From NCBI RefSeq assembly GCF_002198735.1, contig NZ_MWLO01000105.1, forward strand, positions 1 through 57,490: 57,490 nt of DNA. The letters are read 5' to 3'. Position 1 is the stretch's first letter; each line of letters opens with the position of its first letter. Positions 42,746 to 50,618 of the stretch are shown here, piece by piece. The notes below the pieces were generated by a model. It ran no database searches. It was not told where the DNA came from and saw only the letters and a program-made list of their open reading frames with translations. A program made the position numbers and the translations under genes. This DNA is from Ideonella sp. A 288. GTDB taxonomy: Bacteria; Pseudomonadota; Gammaproteobacteria; Burkholderiales; Burkholderiaceae_C.

Positions 42746-45154
42746 ATGTCAACCCTTCCTCTGGCGACCGCCCTGGTCGTTCCGTTCGAACAACTGAGGA
42801 TGACCGATGTCGAGGTGGTCGGCGGCAAGAACGCCAGCCTCGGCGAAATGATCAGCCAGCTGGCTGCCTCCGGGGTGCGTGTGCCCGGCGGGTTCGCCAC
42901 CACGGCCCACGCCTTTCGCGAGTTCCTGCACCACGGTGGTCTCACCGACCGCATCAGCGCGCGCCTGTCGGCGTTGGACACCGATGACGTCAAGGCGCTG
43001 GCCCAGGCCGGCGCCGAGATCCGCGGCTGGGTCGTCGACGCGCCGTTCCCGGCCGATTTCGAGGCGGCGGTGCGGCAGTCGTTTGCCGACCTCACCCGCG
43101 ACAACGCCGACGCCAGCTTCGCCGTGCGCTCGTCGGCCACCGCCGAGGACATGCCGGACGCGTCCTTTGCCGGCCAGCAGGAGACCTTCCTCAACGTGCA
43201 TGGCATCGACGACGTGCTGCACAAGATGAAGGAGGTGTTTGCCTCGCTCTACAACGACCGCGCCATCAGCTACCGCGTGCACAAGGGCTATGCCCACCAC
43301 GACGTGGCGCTGTCGGCCGGCGTGCAGCGCATGGTGCGCTCCGACCTCGGTGCCGCCGGCGTGATGTTCACCATCGACACCGAGTCTGGCTTCGAGGACG
43401 TGGTCTTCATCACCGCCAGCTACGGCCTGGGCGAGACGGTGGTGCAGGGCGCCGTCAACCCCGACGAGTTCTACGTGCACAAGCCCGGGCTGAAGGCCGG
43501 CCGGCTACCGATCATCCGCCGTTCGCTGGGTTCCAAGCTCATCCGCATGGAGTTTGCCAGTGACCAGGACCGCCTGGCCACCGGCCGCCTGGTGCGCACC
43601 GTCGACACGCCGCCCGAACTGCGCAACCGCTATTCGCTGGTCGACGCCGACGTCATCGAGCTGGCCCGCTACGCACTCGTCATCGAGCAGCACTACGGCC
43701 GCGCGATGGACATCGAGTGGGGCAAAGATGGTGTCGACGGCAAGCTCTACATCCTGCAGGCCCGGCCCGAGACCGTGAAGAGCCAGTCGGCGTCGCAGGT
43801 GGAGCACAAGTACCGCCTGAAGGGCAATGCCGGCCGCACGTCCACGCTGCTGGCCGAAGGCCGGGCCATCGGCCAGAAGATCGGCACCGGCCCCGTGCGG
43901 CTGGTGCACTCGATCGCCGAGATGGACCGCGTGCAGCCCGGCGATGTGCTGGTCACCGACATGACCGATCCCAACTGGGAGCCGGTGATGAAGCGCGCCT
44001 CGGCCATCGTCACCAACCGTGGCGGCCGCACCTGCCATGCGGCCATCATCGCGCGCGAACTGGGCATCCCGGCGGTGGTGGGCTGCGGCGACGCCACCGA
44101 GCGACTGGCCGACGGTGCCCTCGTCACCGTGGTGTGCAGCGAGGGCGACACCGGCTTCATCTACGACGGCCTGCTCGAGACCGAGATCTCCGAGGTGCGG
44201 CGCGGCGAGATGCCCTACAGCCCGATCAAGATCATGATGAACGTCGGCAACCCGACGCTGGCCTTCGACTTCGCGCAGATCCCGAATTCGGGCGTCGGCC
44301 TGGCGCGGCTCGAGTTCATCATCAACAACAACATCGGCGTGCACCCGAAGGCGATCCTCGACTACCCCAACGTCGACCCCGACCTGAAGAAGGCCGTCGA
44401 GTCGGTGGCCCGCGGCCACGCGTCGCCGCGCGCGTTCTACGTCGACAAGCTCGTCGAGGGCGTGGCCACCATCGCCGCCGCGTTCTGGCCCAAGACGGTG
44501 ATCGTGCGGCTGTCCGACTTCAAATCCAACGAGTACCGCAAGCTCATCGGCGGCAAGCGCTACGAGCCGGACGAAGAAAATCCGATGCTGGGCTTCCGCG
44601 GCGCGTCGCGCTACATCAGCGGCGACTTCGCCGATGCCTTCGGCATGGAATGCGAAGCCCTCAAGCGCGTGCGCAACGAGATGGGCCTGACGAACGTCGA
44701 GATCATGGTGCCCTTCGTGCGCACCGTGCGCCAGGCCGAGCGGGTGACGCAACTGCTGGCTGGCCGTGGCCTGGCGCGTGGCCAGAACGGCCTGCGCCTG
44801 ATCATGATGTGCGAGGTGCCGAGCAACGCGATCCTGGCCGACCAGTTCCTCGAGTACTTCGACGGCATGTCGATCGGCTCGAACGACCTGACGCAGCTGA
44901 CGCTGGGCCTGGACCGCGACTCCGGCCTGGCCCAGTTGGCCGAGGACTTCGACGAACGCGACCCCGCCGTCAAGGCGCTGATCTCGCGGGCCATTGCGGC
45001 CTGCCGCGCCACCGGCAAGTACATCGGCATCTGCGGACAGGGCCCCAGCGACCACCCCGACTTCGCCGACTGGCTGGCCGCGGAAGGCATCGTGTCCATC
45101 TCCCTCAACCCGGACAGCGTGGTGGACACCTGGGTGCGGCTGGCCGGCGCCTGA
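42746..45154 (+). CDS. ppsA: Phosphoenolpyruvate synthase
   Basis: PpsA makes PEP from pyruvate and ATP for gluconeogenesis. The 802-residue product has an N-terminal ATP-grasp domain ([21 protein letters not shown]), the swivelling phosphohistidine domain with [18 protein letters not shown] (H431), and the C-terminal PEP/pyruvate barrel with [17 protein letters not shown]. The threonine two residues before H431 (TCH) is the expected site of PpsR control. A 7-bp hairpin follows the stop. Confidence 0.97.
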   Translation: MSTLPLATALVVPFEQLRMTDVEVVGGKNASLGEMISQLAASGVRVPGGFATTAHAFREFLHHGGLTDRISARLSALDTDDVKALAQAGAEIRGWVVDAPFPADFEAAVRQSFADLTRDNADASFAVRSSATAEDMPDASFAGQQETFLNVHGIDDVLHKMKEVFASLYNDRAISYRVHKGYAHHDVALSAGVQRMVRSDLGAAGVMFTIDTESGFEDVVFITASYGLGETVVQGAVNPDEFYVHKPGLKAGRLPIIRRSLGSKLIRMEFASDQDRLATGRLVRTVDTPPELRNRYSLVDADVIELARYALVIEQHYGRAMDIEWGKDGVDGKLYILQARPETVKSQSASQVEHKYRLKGNAGRTSTLLAEGRAIGQKIGTGPVRLVHSIAEMDRVQPGDVLVTDMTDPNWEPVMKRASAIVTNRGGRTCHAAIIARELGIPAVVGCGDATERLADGALVTVVCSEGDTGFIYDGLLETEISEVRRGEMPYSPIKIMMNVGNPTLAFDFAQIPNSGVGLARLEFIINNNIGVHPKAILDYPNVDPDLKKAVESVARGHASPRAFYVDKLVEGVATIAAAFWPKTVIVRLSDFKSNEYRKLIGGKRYEPDEENPMLGFRGASRYISGDFADAFGMECEALKRVRNEMGLTNVEIMVPFVRTVRQAERVTQLLAGRGLARGQNGLRLIMMCEVPSNAILADQFLEYFDGMSIGSNDLTQLTLGLDRDSGLAQLAEDFDERDPAVKALISRAIAACRATGKYIGICGQGPSDHPDFADWLAAEGIVSISLNPDSVVDTWVRLAGA

Positions 45155-45159
45155 CCGCC

Positions 45160-45176
45160 TGACGAGGGCCTCGTCA
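45160..45176 (+). terminator. Hairpin after ppsA
   Basis: TGACGAG (45160-45166) / CTCGTCA (45170-45176) with a GGC loop starts 5 bases after the ppsA stop. There is no T-run, so termination would be weak or Rho-assisted. Confidence 0.4.
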
Positions 45177-45236
45177 CGGCGCCCGGAGCCTTTGGCGATC
45201 GGGTGATGCCCCGGGAGGCACGGCGTCCTGGGGCGG

Positions 45237-45242
45237 TATGCT
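45237..45242 (+). promoter_or_regulatory. Possible -10 box before the symporter gene
   Basis: TATGCT ends nine bases before the ATG at 45252, so transcription from it would begin only two or three bases ahead of the start codon. No Shine-Dalgarno sequence is present. No -35 match is seen. Confidence 0.25.
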
Positions 45243-45251
45243 CGGGCGCCG

Positions 45252-47381
45252 ATGGCTGCCCGACAACCGCCCACAGAACTGATCAGCCGAGTGTTCCGCG
45301 ACCGGCTGAACCGGCGCTATGCGCTGTTCGCCGTGGCGGTGGTGCTGTTCGTGATCGCACTGGCCTTGCTCGAACGCAGCGGCTGGCCCCGAAGCTGGAT
45401 CAGTGCCAGCTTCCTGATCGCCACGGTGCTGGTCTATGCCGGCATCGGGCTGGCCAGCCGCACGACCATCGAGGCCGAGTACTACGTGGCAGGCCGGCGC
45501 GTGCCGGCGATGTACAACGGCATGGCCACCGCCGCCGACTGGATGTCGGCGGCCTCGTTCATCGGCACGGCGGGCGTGATCTACCTGCAGGGGTTCAGCG
45601 GGCTGGCCTACATCCTCGGCTGGACCGGAGGGTTCTGCCTCGTCGCGCTGCTGCTGGCACCGTATCTGCGGCGGTTCGGTCGCTTCACGGTGCCCGATTT
45701 CCTCGGCGCCCGCTATGGCGGCCGCATGCCGCGCCTCATCGGTGTGGCGGCCACGGTGCTGGTGAGCTTCGTGTATGTCGTCGTGCAGGTCTACGGCATC
45801 GGCCTGATCACCTCGCACCTCACCGGCTTCAATTTCGAGATCGGCATCTTCGTCGGCCTGGGCGGGGTGCTGGTGTGCTCGTTCCTGGGCGGCATGCGCG
45901 CCGTCACCTGGACGCAGGTGGCGCAGTACATCGTGCTGATCCTCGCCTACATGGTGCCGGTGCTGTGGCTGAACGTGAACCAGAACGGTTCCTGGGCACC
46001 GCTGTTCAGCTACGACAAGCAACTGCAGATCGTCACCGAACGAGAAGCCCAACTGCTCATCGACACCCGGGAGATCGAAGTCCGGCGCATCCTGGAAGGG
46101 CGGGCCGTCACCCTGCGAGGCAAGCTGGCCGACCCGTCCGCCGCGCTGACCGAGGAGCGCGCGCAGCTCGAGCGCGAGATCCAGTTGCTCCGGGCGCAGA
46201 ACACCTCGTCGCTGGGCCTGCAGCAGTTGCAGCGCCGCCTGGAGCGCTTGCCGCGCAATGAATCGGAGGCGCGCGCGCAGTACCAGCGCGAGCTCGACCA
46301 GACACTGGTCCAGGCGGCGCCCCTGGCAGGACTGGCTCCCCAGGTGAAGCCCTATCCGGTCGAGGACAGCGTCGAGGCCATTTCCGGCATCGACCGGCGC
46401 AACTTCCTGGCGCTGGTGTTCTGCCTGATGCTGGGCACCGCAGCCATGCCGCACGTGCTGATGCGCTACTACACCTCTCCGTCGGTGGCCTCGGCACGCA
46501 ACTCGGTGGGCTGGTCGCTGTTCTTCATCGCCATGCTTTACCTCAGCGCACCGGCGTTTGCGGTGATGGTGAAGTACGAGGTCTTCACGGAGATCGTCGG
46601 CATGCCGTTTGCCGATCTGCCGGCCTGGATCCGGCGCTGGTCCAAGATCGATCCGTCGCAGGTCGGCGTCCAAGACATCAACGGCGATGGCTTCCTGCAA
46701 CTGGCCGAACTGCGCCTGGGCGGCGACCTCATCGTGCTGGCAGCACCTGAGATCGGTGGGCTGCCCGTGGTGGTGACCTACCTGGTGGCCGCCGGCGGGC
46801 TGGCGGCGGCGCTGTCCACGGCCGACGGCCTGCTGCTCACCATTGCCAGCGCGCTGTCCTACGACCTGTACTACCGCGAGATCAATCCGAAGGCTTCGCC
46901 GATCCGTCGGGTGATGCTGTCGAAGATGCTGGTGCTGCTGGTCGCGATCATGGCGGCCTGGGCCGCGTCGGCGCGCATGGCCGGCATCCTGCCCTTCGTG
47001 ACGACCGCCTTTTCGTTGGCGGCTGCGGCCTTCTTCCCGGCGCTGGTGGCGGGCATCTTCTGGCGCCGTGCCAACCGGGCCGGCGCGGTCGCCGGCATGT
47101 TCGTGGGCCTGGCGGTGTGCATCGGCTACATCGTGGCCAACCTGCCGGTCGTGCAGCGGGCATGGGGCCTGGCCTCCGGCACGCTGGCGACGCGCTGGTT
47201 CAACATCGACCCCATCGCCGCCGGCGTGTTCGGCGTGCCGGCCGGCCTGCTGGCGCTGGTCGTGGTCAGCCTGTTGACCGCGCCACCCGGCCCCGACGAG
47301 ATGGAATTGCTGCGCCACCTGCGCAGCCCCGAAGCCCAGCCTGGCACCGGCCGGTCGGGCGGTTCGACGCGAAGGCTATAA
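45252..47381 (+). CDS. Large sodium/solute symporter, VC_2705 type
   Basis: A 709-residue member of the sodium:solute symporter family (TC 2.A.21). Helices appear from about residue 23, with the family segments YYVAGRRVPAMYNGMATAADWMSAASFIGTAG and FTVPDFLGARYGG. Between helices a hydrophilic, helical stretch of about 130 residues (245-375) rich in Glu, Arg and Gln is inserted. A second loop carries a 12-residue EF-hand motif, DINGDGFLQLAE (475-486). The transported solute is unknown. Its stop codon overlaps the -10 box of the rpsF operon. No ribosome-binding site precedes the ATG. Confidence 0.85.
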   Translation: MAARQPPTELISRVFRDRLNRRYALFAVAVVLFVIALALLERSGWPRSWISASFLIATVLVYAGIGLASRTTIEAEYYVAGRRVPAMYNGMATAADWMSAASFIGTAGVIYLQGFSGLAYILGWTGGFCLVALLLAPYLRRFGRFTVPDFLGARYGGRMPRLIGVAATVLVSFVYVVVQVYGIGLITSHLTGFNFEIGIFVGLGGVLVCSFLGGMRAVTWTQVAQYIVLILAYMVPVLWLNVNQNGSWAPLFSYDKQLQIVTEREAQLLIDTREIEVRRILEGRAVTLRGKLADPSAALTEERAQLEREIQLLRAQNTSSLGLQQLQRRLERLPRNESEARAQYQRELDQTLVQAAPLAGLAPQVKPYPVEDSVEAISGIDRRNFLALVFCLMLGTAAMPHVLMRYYTSPSVASARNSVGWSLFFIAMLYLSAPAFAVMVKYEVFTEIVGMPFADLPAWIRRWSKIDPSQVGVQDINGDGFLQLAELRLGGDLIVLAAPEIGGLPVVVTYLVAAGGLAAALSTADGLLLTIASALSYDLYYREINPKASPIRRVMLSKMLVLLVAIMAAWAASARMAGILPFVTTAFSLAAAAFFPALVAGIFWRRANRAGAVAGMFVGLAVCIGYIVANLPVVQRAWGLASGTLATRWFNIDPIAAGVFGVPAGLLALVVVSLLTAPPGPDEMELLRHLRSPEAQPGTGRSGGSTRRL

Positions 47382-47382
47382 T
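47377..47382 (+). promoter_or_regulatory. -10 box of the rpsF-priB-rpsR-rplI operon
   Basis: A perfect TATAAT includes the TAA stop of the symporter gene. It predicts a leader of about 100 bases before rpsF. No clear -35 hexamer at 17 bases. Confidence 0.55.
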
Positions 47383-47388
47383 CGCCGG

Positions 47389-47489
47389 CTTTTCACCGGA
47401 CGGTGCATTCCTGTGCCGTCCACTTGCCGCACCGGCGTGTCGACGCTTGCCGGGCGGCTTCCGATCTTCGGAAACCTCAAGGAGCGTTC
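47389..47489 (+). promoter_or_regulatory. rpsF leader, possible S6:S18 binding RNA
   Basis: The leader before rpsF is rich in CCG/CGG pairs and ends with a 6-bp hairpin TTCCGA/TCGGAA (47459-47464 and 47468-47473) and AAGGAG (47479-47484). Leaders before rpsF in many bacteria fold into an S6:S18-binding element; a covariance-model search would be needed to confirm it here. Confidence 0.35.
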
Positions 47490-47852
47490 ATGCGTCATTA
47501 CGAGATCGTGCTCGTGATCCATCCGGATCAAAGCGAGCAGGTTCCAGCCATGCTGGAACGGTACAAAGGCATCGTCACCGCCGCGGGCGGCAAGGTGCAT
47601 CGGGTCGAGGACTGGGGCCGCCGCCAGATGGCCTACCAGATTCAGAAGCTCGCCAAGGCGCACTATGTGTGCCTGAACATCGAGTGCAGCAAGGAAACCC
47701 TGGCTGAGATCGAGACCGGCTTCCGCTTCAACGACGCCGTGTTGCGCCACCTCACCGTGTCGCGACCCAAGGCAGACACCAACCCGTCCGTCATGATGAA
47801 GATGGTCGAGAAGGAAGAAGCCCGCAAGTCGAACCAGGAAACCAGCGCCTGA
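47490..47852 (+). CDS. rpsF: 30S ribosomal protein S6
   Basis: S6 binds S18 on the small-subunit platform. The 120-residue product starts [25 protein letters not shown] and includes [23 protein letters not shown], with a charged C-terminal tail. AAGGAG six bases upstream sets the ATG at 47490. The stop overlaps the proposed CTG start of priB (CTGA). Confidence 0.98.
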   Translation: MRHYEIVLVIHPDQSEQVPAMLERYKGIVTAAGGKVHRVEDWGRRQMAYQIQKLAKAHYVCLNIECSKETLAEIETGFRFNDAVLRHLTVSRPKADTNPSVMMKMVEKEEARKSNQETSA

Positions 47853-48193
47853 CAGACGAACACGCCGCCACGCCCGACCGCGCACCGTCGAACCGGCTGG
47901 TTCTGACGGCGCAACTGGTCGAACGAGGTGCCGTGCGATACACCCCCGCCGGCCTTCCGGCCCTCGACCTGATGCTCAAGCACGAGTCGACGGTCACCGA
48001 GGACGGCCAGCCCCGCAAGGTCTCGATGGAGATCAAGGCGGTGGCGATCGGGGCGATCACACGGGCCCTCGGCGAGCTGCTTCTTGGAACATCCGCCGGA
48101 TTCGCCGGGTTCCTCACAGCAGCACGCAACGGACGCGGCCTGTCGTTCCATGTCACGTCGCTCGACACCGATTCACCGCACACCGCAATCTAG
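47849..48193 (+). CDS. priB: Primosomal replication protein N (PriB), probable CTG start
   Basis: PriB is a single-stranded-DNA-binding OB-fold protein that helps PriA restart replication forks. The conserved fold begins at [33 protein letters not shown]. Only a GTG at 47933, in the middle of this strand, is a standard start, and using it would remove the first beta strand. Upstream in frame there is no ATG, GTG or TTG until well inside rpsF. A CTG at 47849 overlaps the rpsF stop and has AGGA (47836-47839) nine bases ahead, giving a 114-residue protein. It lies between rpsF and rpsR, its usual place. Confidence 0.85.
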   Translation: MTDEHAATPDRAPSNRLVLTAQLVERGAVRYTPAGLPALDLMLKHESTVTEDGQPRKVSMEIKAVAIGAITRALGELLLGTSAGFAGFLTAARNGRGLSFHVTSLDTDSPHTAI

Positions 48194-48210
48194 ATTGAAA
48201 GAGGTTCACC

Positions 48211-48501
48211 ATGCCCCCGCCACGTGGTAAAGGTAAGTTCTCCAAGGACCGCAAGCCCAAGCGCAACCAGCAATCGCTGCTGTTCAAGCGCAAGCGCTTC
48301 TGCCGCTTCACCGTCGCCAACGTCGAAGAGATCGACTACAAGGACGTCGACACGCTGCGCGACTTCATCGGCGAGAACGGCAAGATCACGCCGGCCCGCC
48401 TGACCGGCACGCGCGCGTTCTACCAACGCCAGCTCACCGTGGCCATCAAGCGTGCGCGCTTCCTGGCCCTGGTGCCGTACAGCGACCAGCATCGCGTCTG
48501 A
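48211..48501 (+). CDS. rpsR: 30S ribosomal protein S18
   Basis: S18 pairs with S6. The 96-residue product has the core [22 protein letters not shown] and [15 protein letters not shown] basic N-terminal extension ([20 protein letters not shown]) makes it about 20 residues longer than E. coli S18, which is common in betaproteobacteria. GAAAGAGG lies before the ATG. rplI starts 13 bases after the stop. Confidence 0.98.
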   Translation: MPPPRGKGKFSKDRKPKRNQQSLLFKRKRFCRFTVANVEEIDYKDVDTLRDFIGENGKITPARLTGTRAFYQRQLTVAIKRARFLALVPYSDQHRV

Positions 48502-48514
48502 AGGAGCCAAGACC

Positions 48515-48967
48515 ATGCAAGTGATCCTGCTCGACAAAGTCGCCAACCTGGGCAACCTGGGTGATGTGGTCAAGGTCAAGGACGGCTACGCCCGCAACTT
48601 CCTGATCCCGACCAAGCGCGCCCGTCGCGCCACGGCCGTGGCCATCAAGGAGTTCGAGGGTCGCCGCGCCGAACTCGAGAAGACCGCCGCCGAGAAGCTG
48701 GCCGCGGCGCAAGCCGTCGGCGAGAAGCTCGCCGGCAAGACCGTCACCATCGCCCAGAAGGCCGGCGTGGATGGCCGCCTGTTCGGCTCGGTGACCAACT
48801 TCGACGTGGCCGAAGGCCTGAAGAAGCTGGGCTTCGACATCCCGAAGGCCAACGTTCGCATGCCGAACGGCCCGCTGAAGACCGTGGGAGAGCACCCGGT
48901 CCAGGTGGCGGCGCACACCGACGTGGTGGTCGAGGTCACGGTGCACGTGGTGCCCGAGGCCGACTGA
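48515..48967 (+). CDS. rplI: 50S ribosomal protein L9
   Basis: L9 spans from the L1 stalk base to the neighbouring ribosome. The 150-residue product starts [30 protein letters not shown], followed by a long helix (about 41-75) and the C-terminal domain with [24 protein letters not shown] precedes the ATG at 48515. A strong terminator follows 28 bases after the stop. Confidence 0.98.
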   Translation: MQVILLDKVANLGNLGDVVKVKDGYARNFLIPTKRARRATAVAIKEFEGRRAELEKTAAEKLAAAQAVGEKLAGKTVTIAQKAGVDGRLFGSVTNFDVAEGLKKLGFDIPKANVRMPNGPLKTVGEHPVQVAAHTDVVVEVTVHVVPEAD

Positions 48968-48995
48968 TCCACCCGCTGCGCGTTCATCGCGACGA

Positions 48996-49019
48996 GGGCC
49001 GGCTCTGCCGGCCCTTTTT
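48996..49019 (+). terminator. Intrinsic terminator of the rpsF-rplI operon
   Basis: GGGCCGGC (48996-49003), loop TCT, GCCGGCCC (49007-49014), then TTTTT (49015-49019). A textbook terminator that separates rplI from dnaB. The 94 bases after it, up to dnaB, show no convincing promoter. Confidence 0.95.
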
Positions 49020-49113
49020 CTTTTCTCCAGCCGCATTTCAACAGCCGGCCCCCCGCTTCTCCACAGGCTTGCCCACAGGCCTGCGGGTGACCCCGATTTA
49101 TCATCGCCCGGAC

Positions 49114-50532
49114 ATGTCAGCAGTCTTCAATCCCCCAGGCGCTCCCACCACCGACGACGAGGTCTCGCGCCTGCGCGTGCCCCCGCATTCCAACGAGGCC
49201 GAGCAGAGCGTGCTGGGCGGCCTGCTGATCGACAACCTGGCCTGGGACCGCGCCGGCGACCAGATCACCGACAGCGACTTCTACCGCTTCGAGCACCGCG
49301 AGATCTTCATCGCGATCTCGGCCCTGATCGCCGCCAGCAAGCCGGCGGACGTGATCACCGTGTTCGAGCAGTTGCAGAGCACCGGCAAGGCCGAGGCCTG
49401 CGGTGGCCTGTCGTACCTCAACGCCCTGGCGCAGAGCGTTCCCAGTGCCGCCAACCTGCGCCGTTATGCCGAGATCGTCCGCGAGCGCGCCATCCTGCGC
49501 AAGCTCATCTCGGCCAGCGACGAGATCGCCACCAACGCCTTCAACCCGCAGGGCCGCCCGGTCTCGCAGATCCTGGACGAGGCCGAGGGCCGCATCTTCA
49601 AGATCGGCGAGGAAGGCTCGCGCAACAAGCAGGGCTTCATCGGCATCGACCGGCTGACCATGCAGCTGATCGAGCGTGTGACCGAGCTGCACGAGAACGG
49701 CGCCGAAGACGTCACCGGCATCCGCACCGGCTTCTACGACATGGACAGCATGACGGCGGGCCTGCAGAAGGGCGACCTGATCATCCTGGCCGCGCGGCCG
49801 TCGATGGGCAAGACCGCCTTCGCGCTGAACATCGCCGAGAACGTGGCCGTGCGCGAGGGCCTGCCGGTGTTGGTGTTCTCGATGGAAATGGGCGCCGCGC
49901 AGCTGGCCTTGCGGATGGTCGGCTCGCTCGGCCGCATCGACCAGTCGCACCTGCGCACCGGGCGGCTCAAGGACGACGAATGGGGCCGGCTCACCGAGGC
50001 CGCCGAGTACCTGAGCAAGGCGCCGATGTACATCGACGAGACGCCGGCGCTGAACCCGGCCGAGCTGCGCGCGCGCTCTCGCCGCATGGCCCGGCAGTTC
50101 GGCGGCACGCTCGGCCTGATCGTGGTCGACTACCTGCAGCTGATGAGCGGCACCAGCAAGAGCGACGGCGAGAACCGCGCCACCGAGATCAGCGAGATCT
50201 CGCGTGGCCTGAAGGCGCTGGCCAAGGAACTGCAGTGCCCGGTGATCGCGCTGTCGCAGCTCAACCGCAGCGTCGAGACCCGCACCGACAAGCGGCCGAT
50301 GATGAGCGACCTGCGCGAGTCGGGCGCCATCGAGCAGGACGCCGACATCATCATGTTCATCTACCGCGACGAGTACTACACCAAGGAGCAGTGCAAGGAG
50401 CCCGGCATCGCCGAGATCATCATCGGCAAGCAGCGCAACGGGCCGGTGGGCACTGTCAAGCTCACCTTCCTGAAACCGCTGACCAAGTTCGACAACCTGG
50501 CGCCGGGCAGCTCTGGCGGCGGGGAATACTGA
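49114..50532 (+). CDS. dnaB: Replicative DNA helicase DnaB
   Basis: DnaB is the hexameric 5'-3' helicase at the fork. The 472-residue product has the N-terminal primase-interacting domain (about 20-170), the linker, and a RecA-like domain with Walker A ARPSMGKT (227-234), Walker B LIVVDYLQLM and SQLNRSVETR. There is no intein. The start ATG 49114 gives MSAVFNPPGAPTTDDEV and lacks a strong Shine-Dalgarno sequence. The operon neighbour rplI is separated from it by a terminator. Confidence 0.97.
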   Translation: MSAVFNPPGAPTTDDEVSRLRVPPHSNEAEQSVLGGLLIDNLAWDRAGDQITDSDFYRFEHREIFIAISALIAASKPADVITVFEQLQSTGKAEACGGLSYLNALAQSVPSAANLRRYAEIVRERAILRKLISASDEIATNAFNPQGRPVSQILDEAEGRIFKIGEEGSRNKQGFIGIDRLTMQLIERVTELHENGAEDVTGIRTGFYDMDSMTAGLQKGDLIILAARPSMGKTAFALNIAENVAVREGLPVLVFSMEMGAAQLALRMVGSLGRIDQSHLRTGRLKDDEWGRLTEAAEYLSKAPMYIDETPALNPAELRARSRRMARQFGGTLGLIVVDYLQLMSGTSKSDGENRATEISEISRGLKALAKELQCPVIALSQLNRSVETRTDKRPMMSDLRESGAIEQDADIIMFIYRDEYYTKEQCKEPGIAEIIIGKQRNGPVGTVKLTFLKPLTKFDNLAPGSSGGGEY

Positions 50533-50601
50533 CCGGCCAGCCGACTTGGCAGACGGTCATTCCGGTGCCCTGGGAAGGGCCATTGGACGGGGGTGCGTGA
50601 A

Positions 50602-50617
50602 CTGTATATATTCACAG
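50602..50617. promoter_or_regulatory. LexA (SOS) operator
   Basis: CTGTATATATTCACAG fits the LexA consensus CTGT-N8-ACAG, and the flanking bases extend the symmetry to ACTGT/ACAGT. The centre is AT-rich in an otherwise GC-rich region and contains a -10-like TATATT (50607-50612). It ends one base before the ATG at 50619, so bound LexA would block both polymerase and the start site. Confidence 0.85.
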
Positions 50618-50618
50618 T

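Noticed and set aside
45174-47318. A 714-codon minus-strand open frame opposite the symporter
   Set aside because: Gln/His/Arg-rich shadow translation; the plus strand encodes a clear transporter.
47933-48193. PriB starting at GTG 47933
   Set aside because: This removes the first beta strand of the OB fold, which is encoded in frame just upstream.
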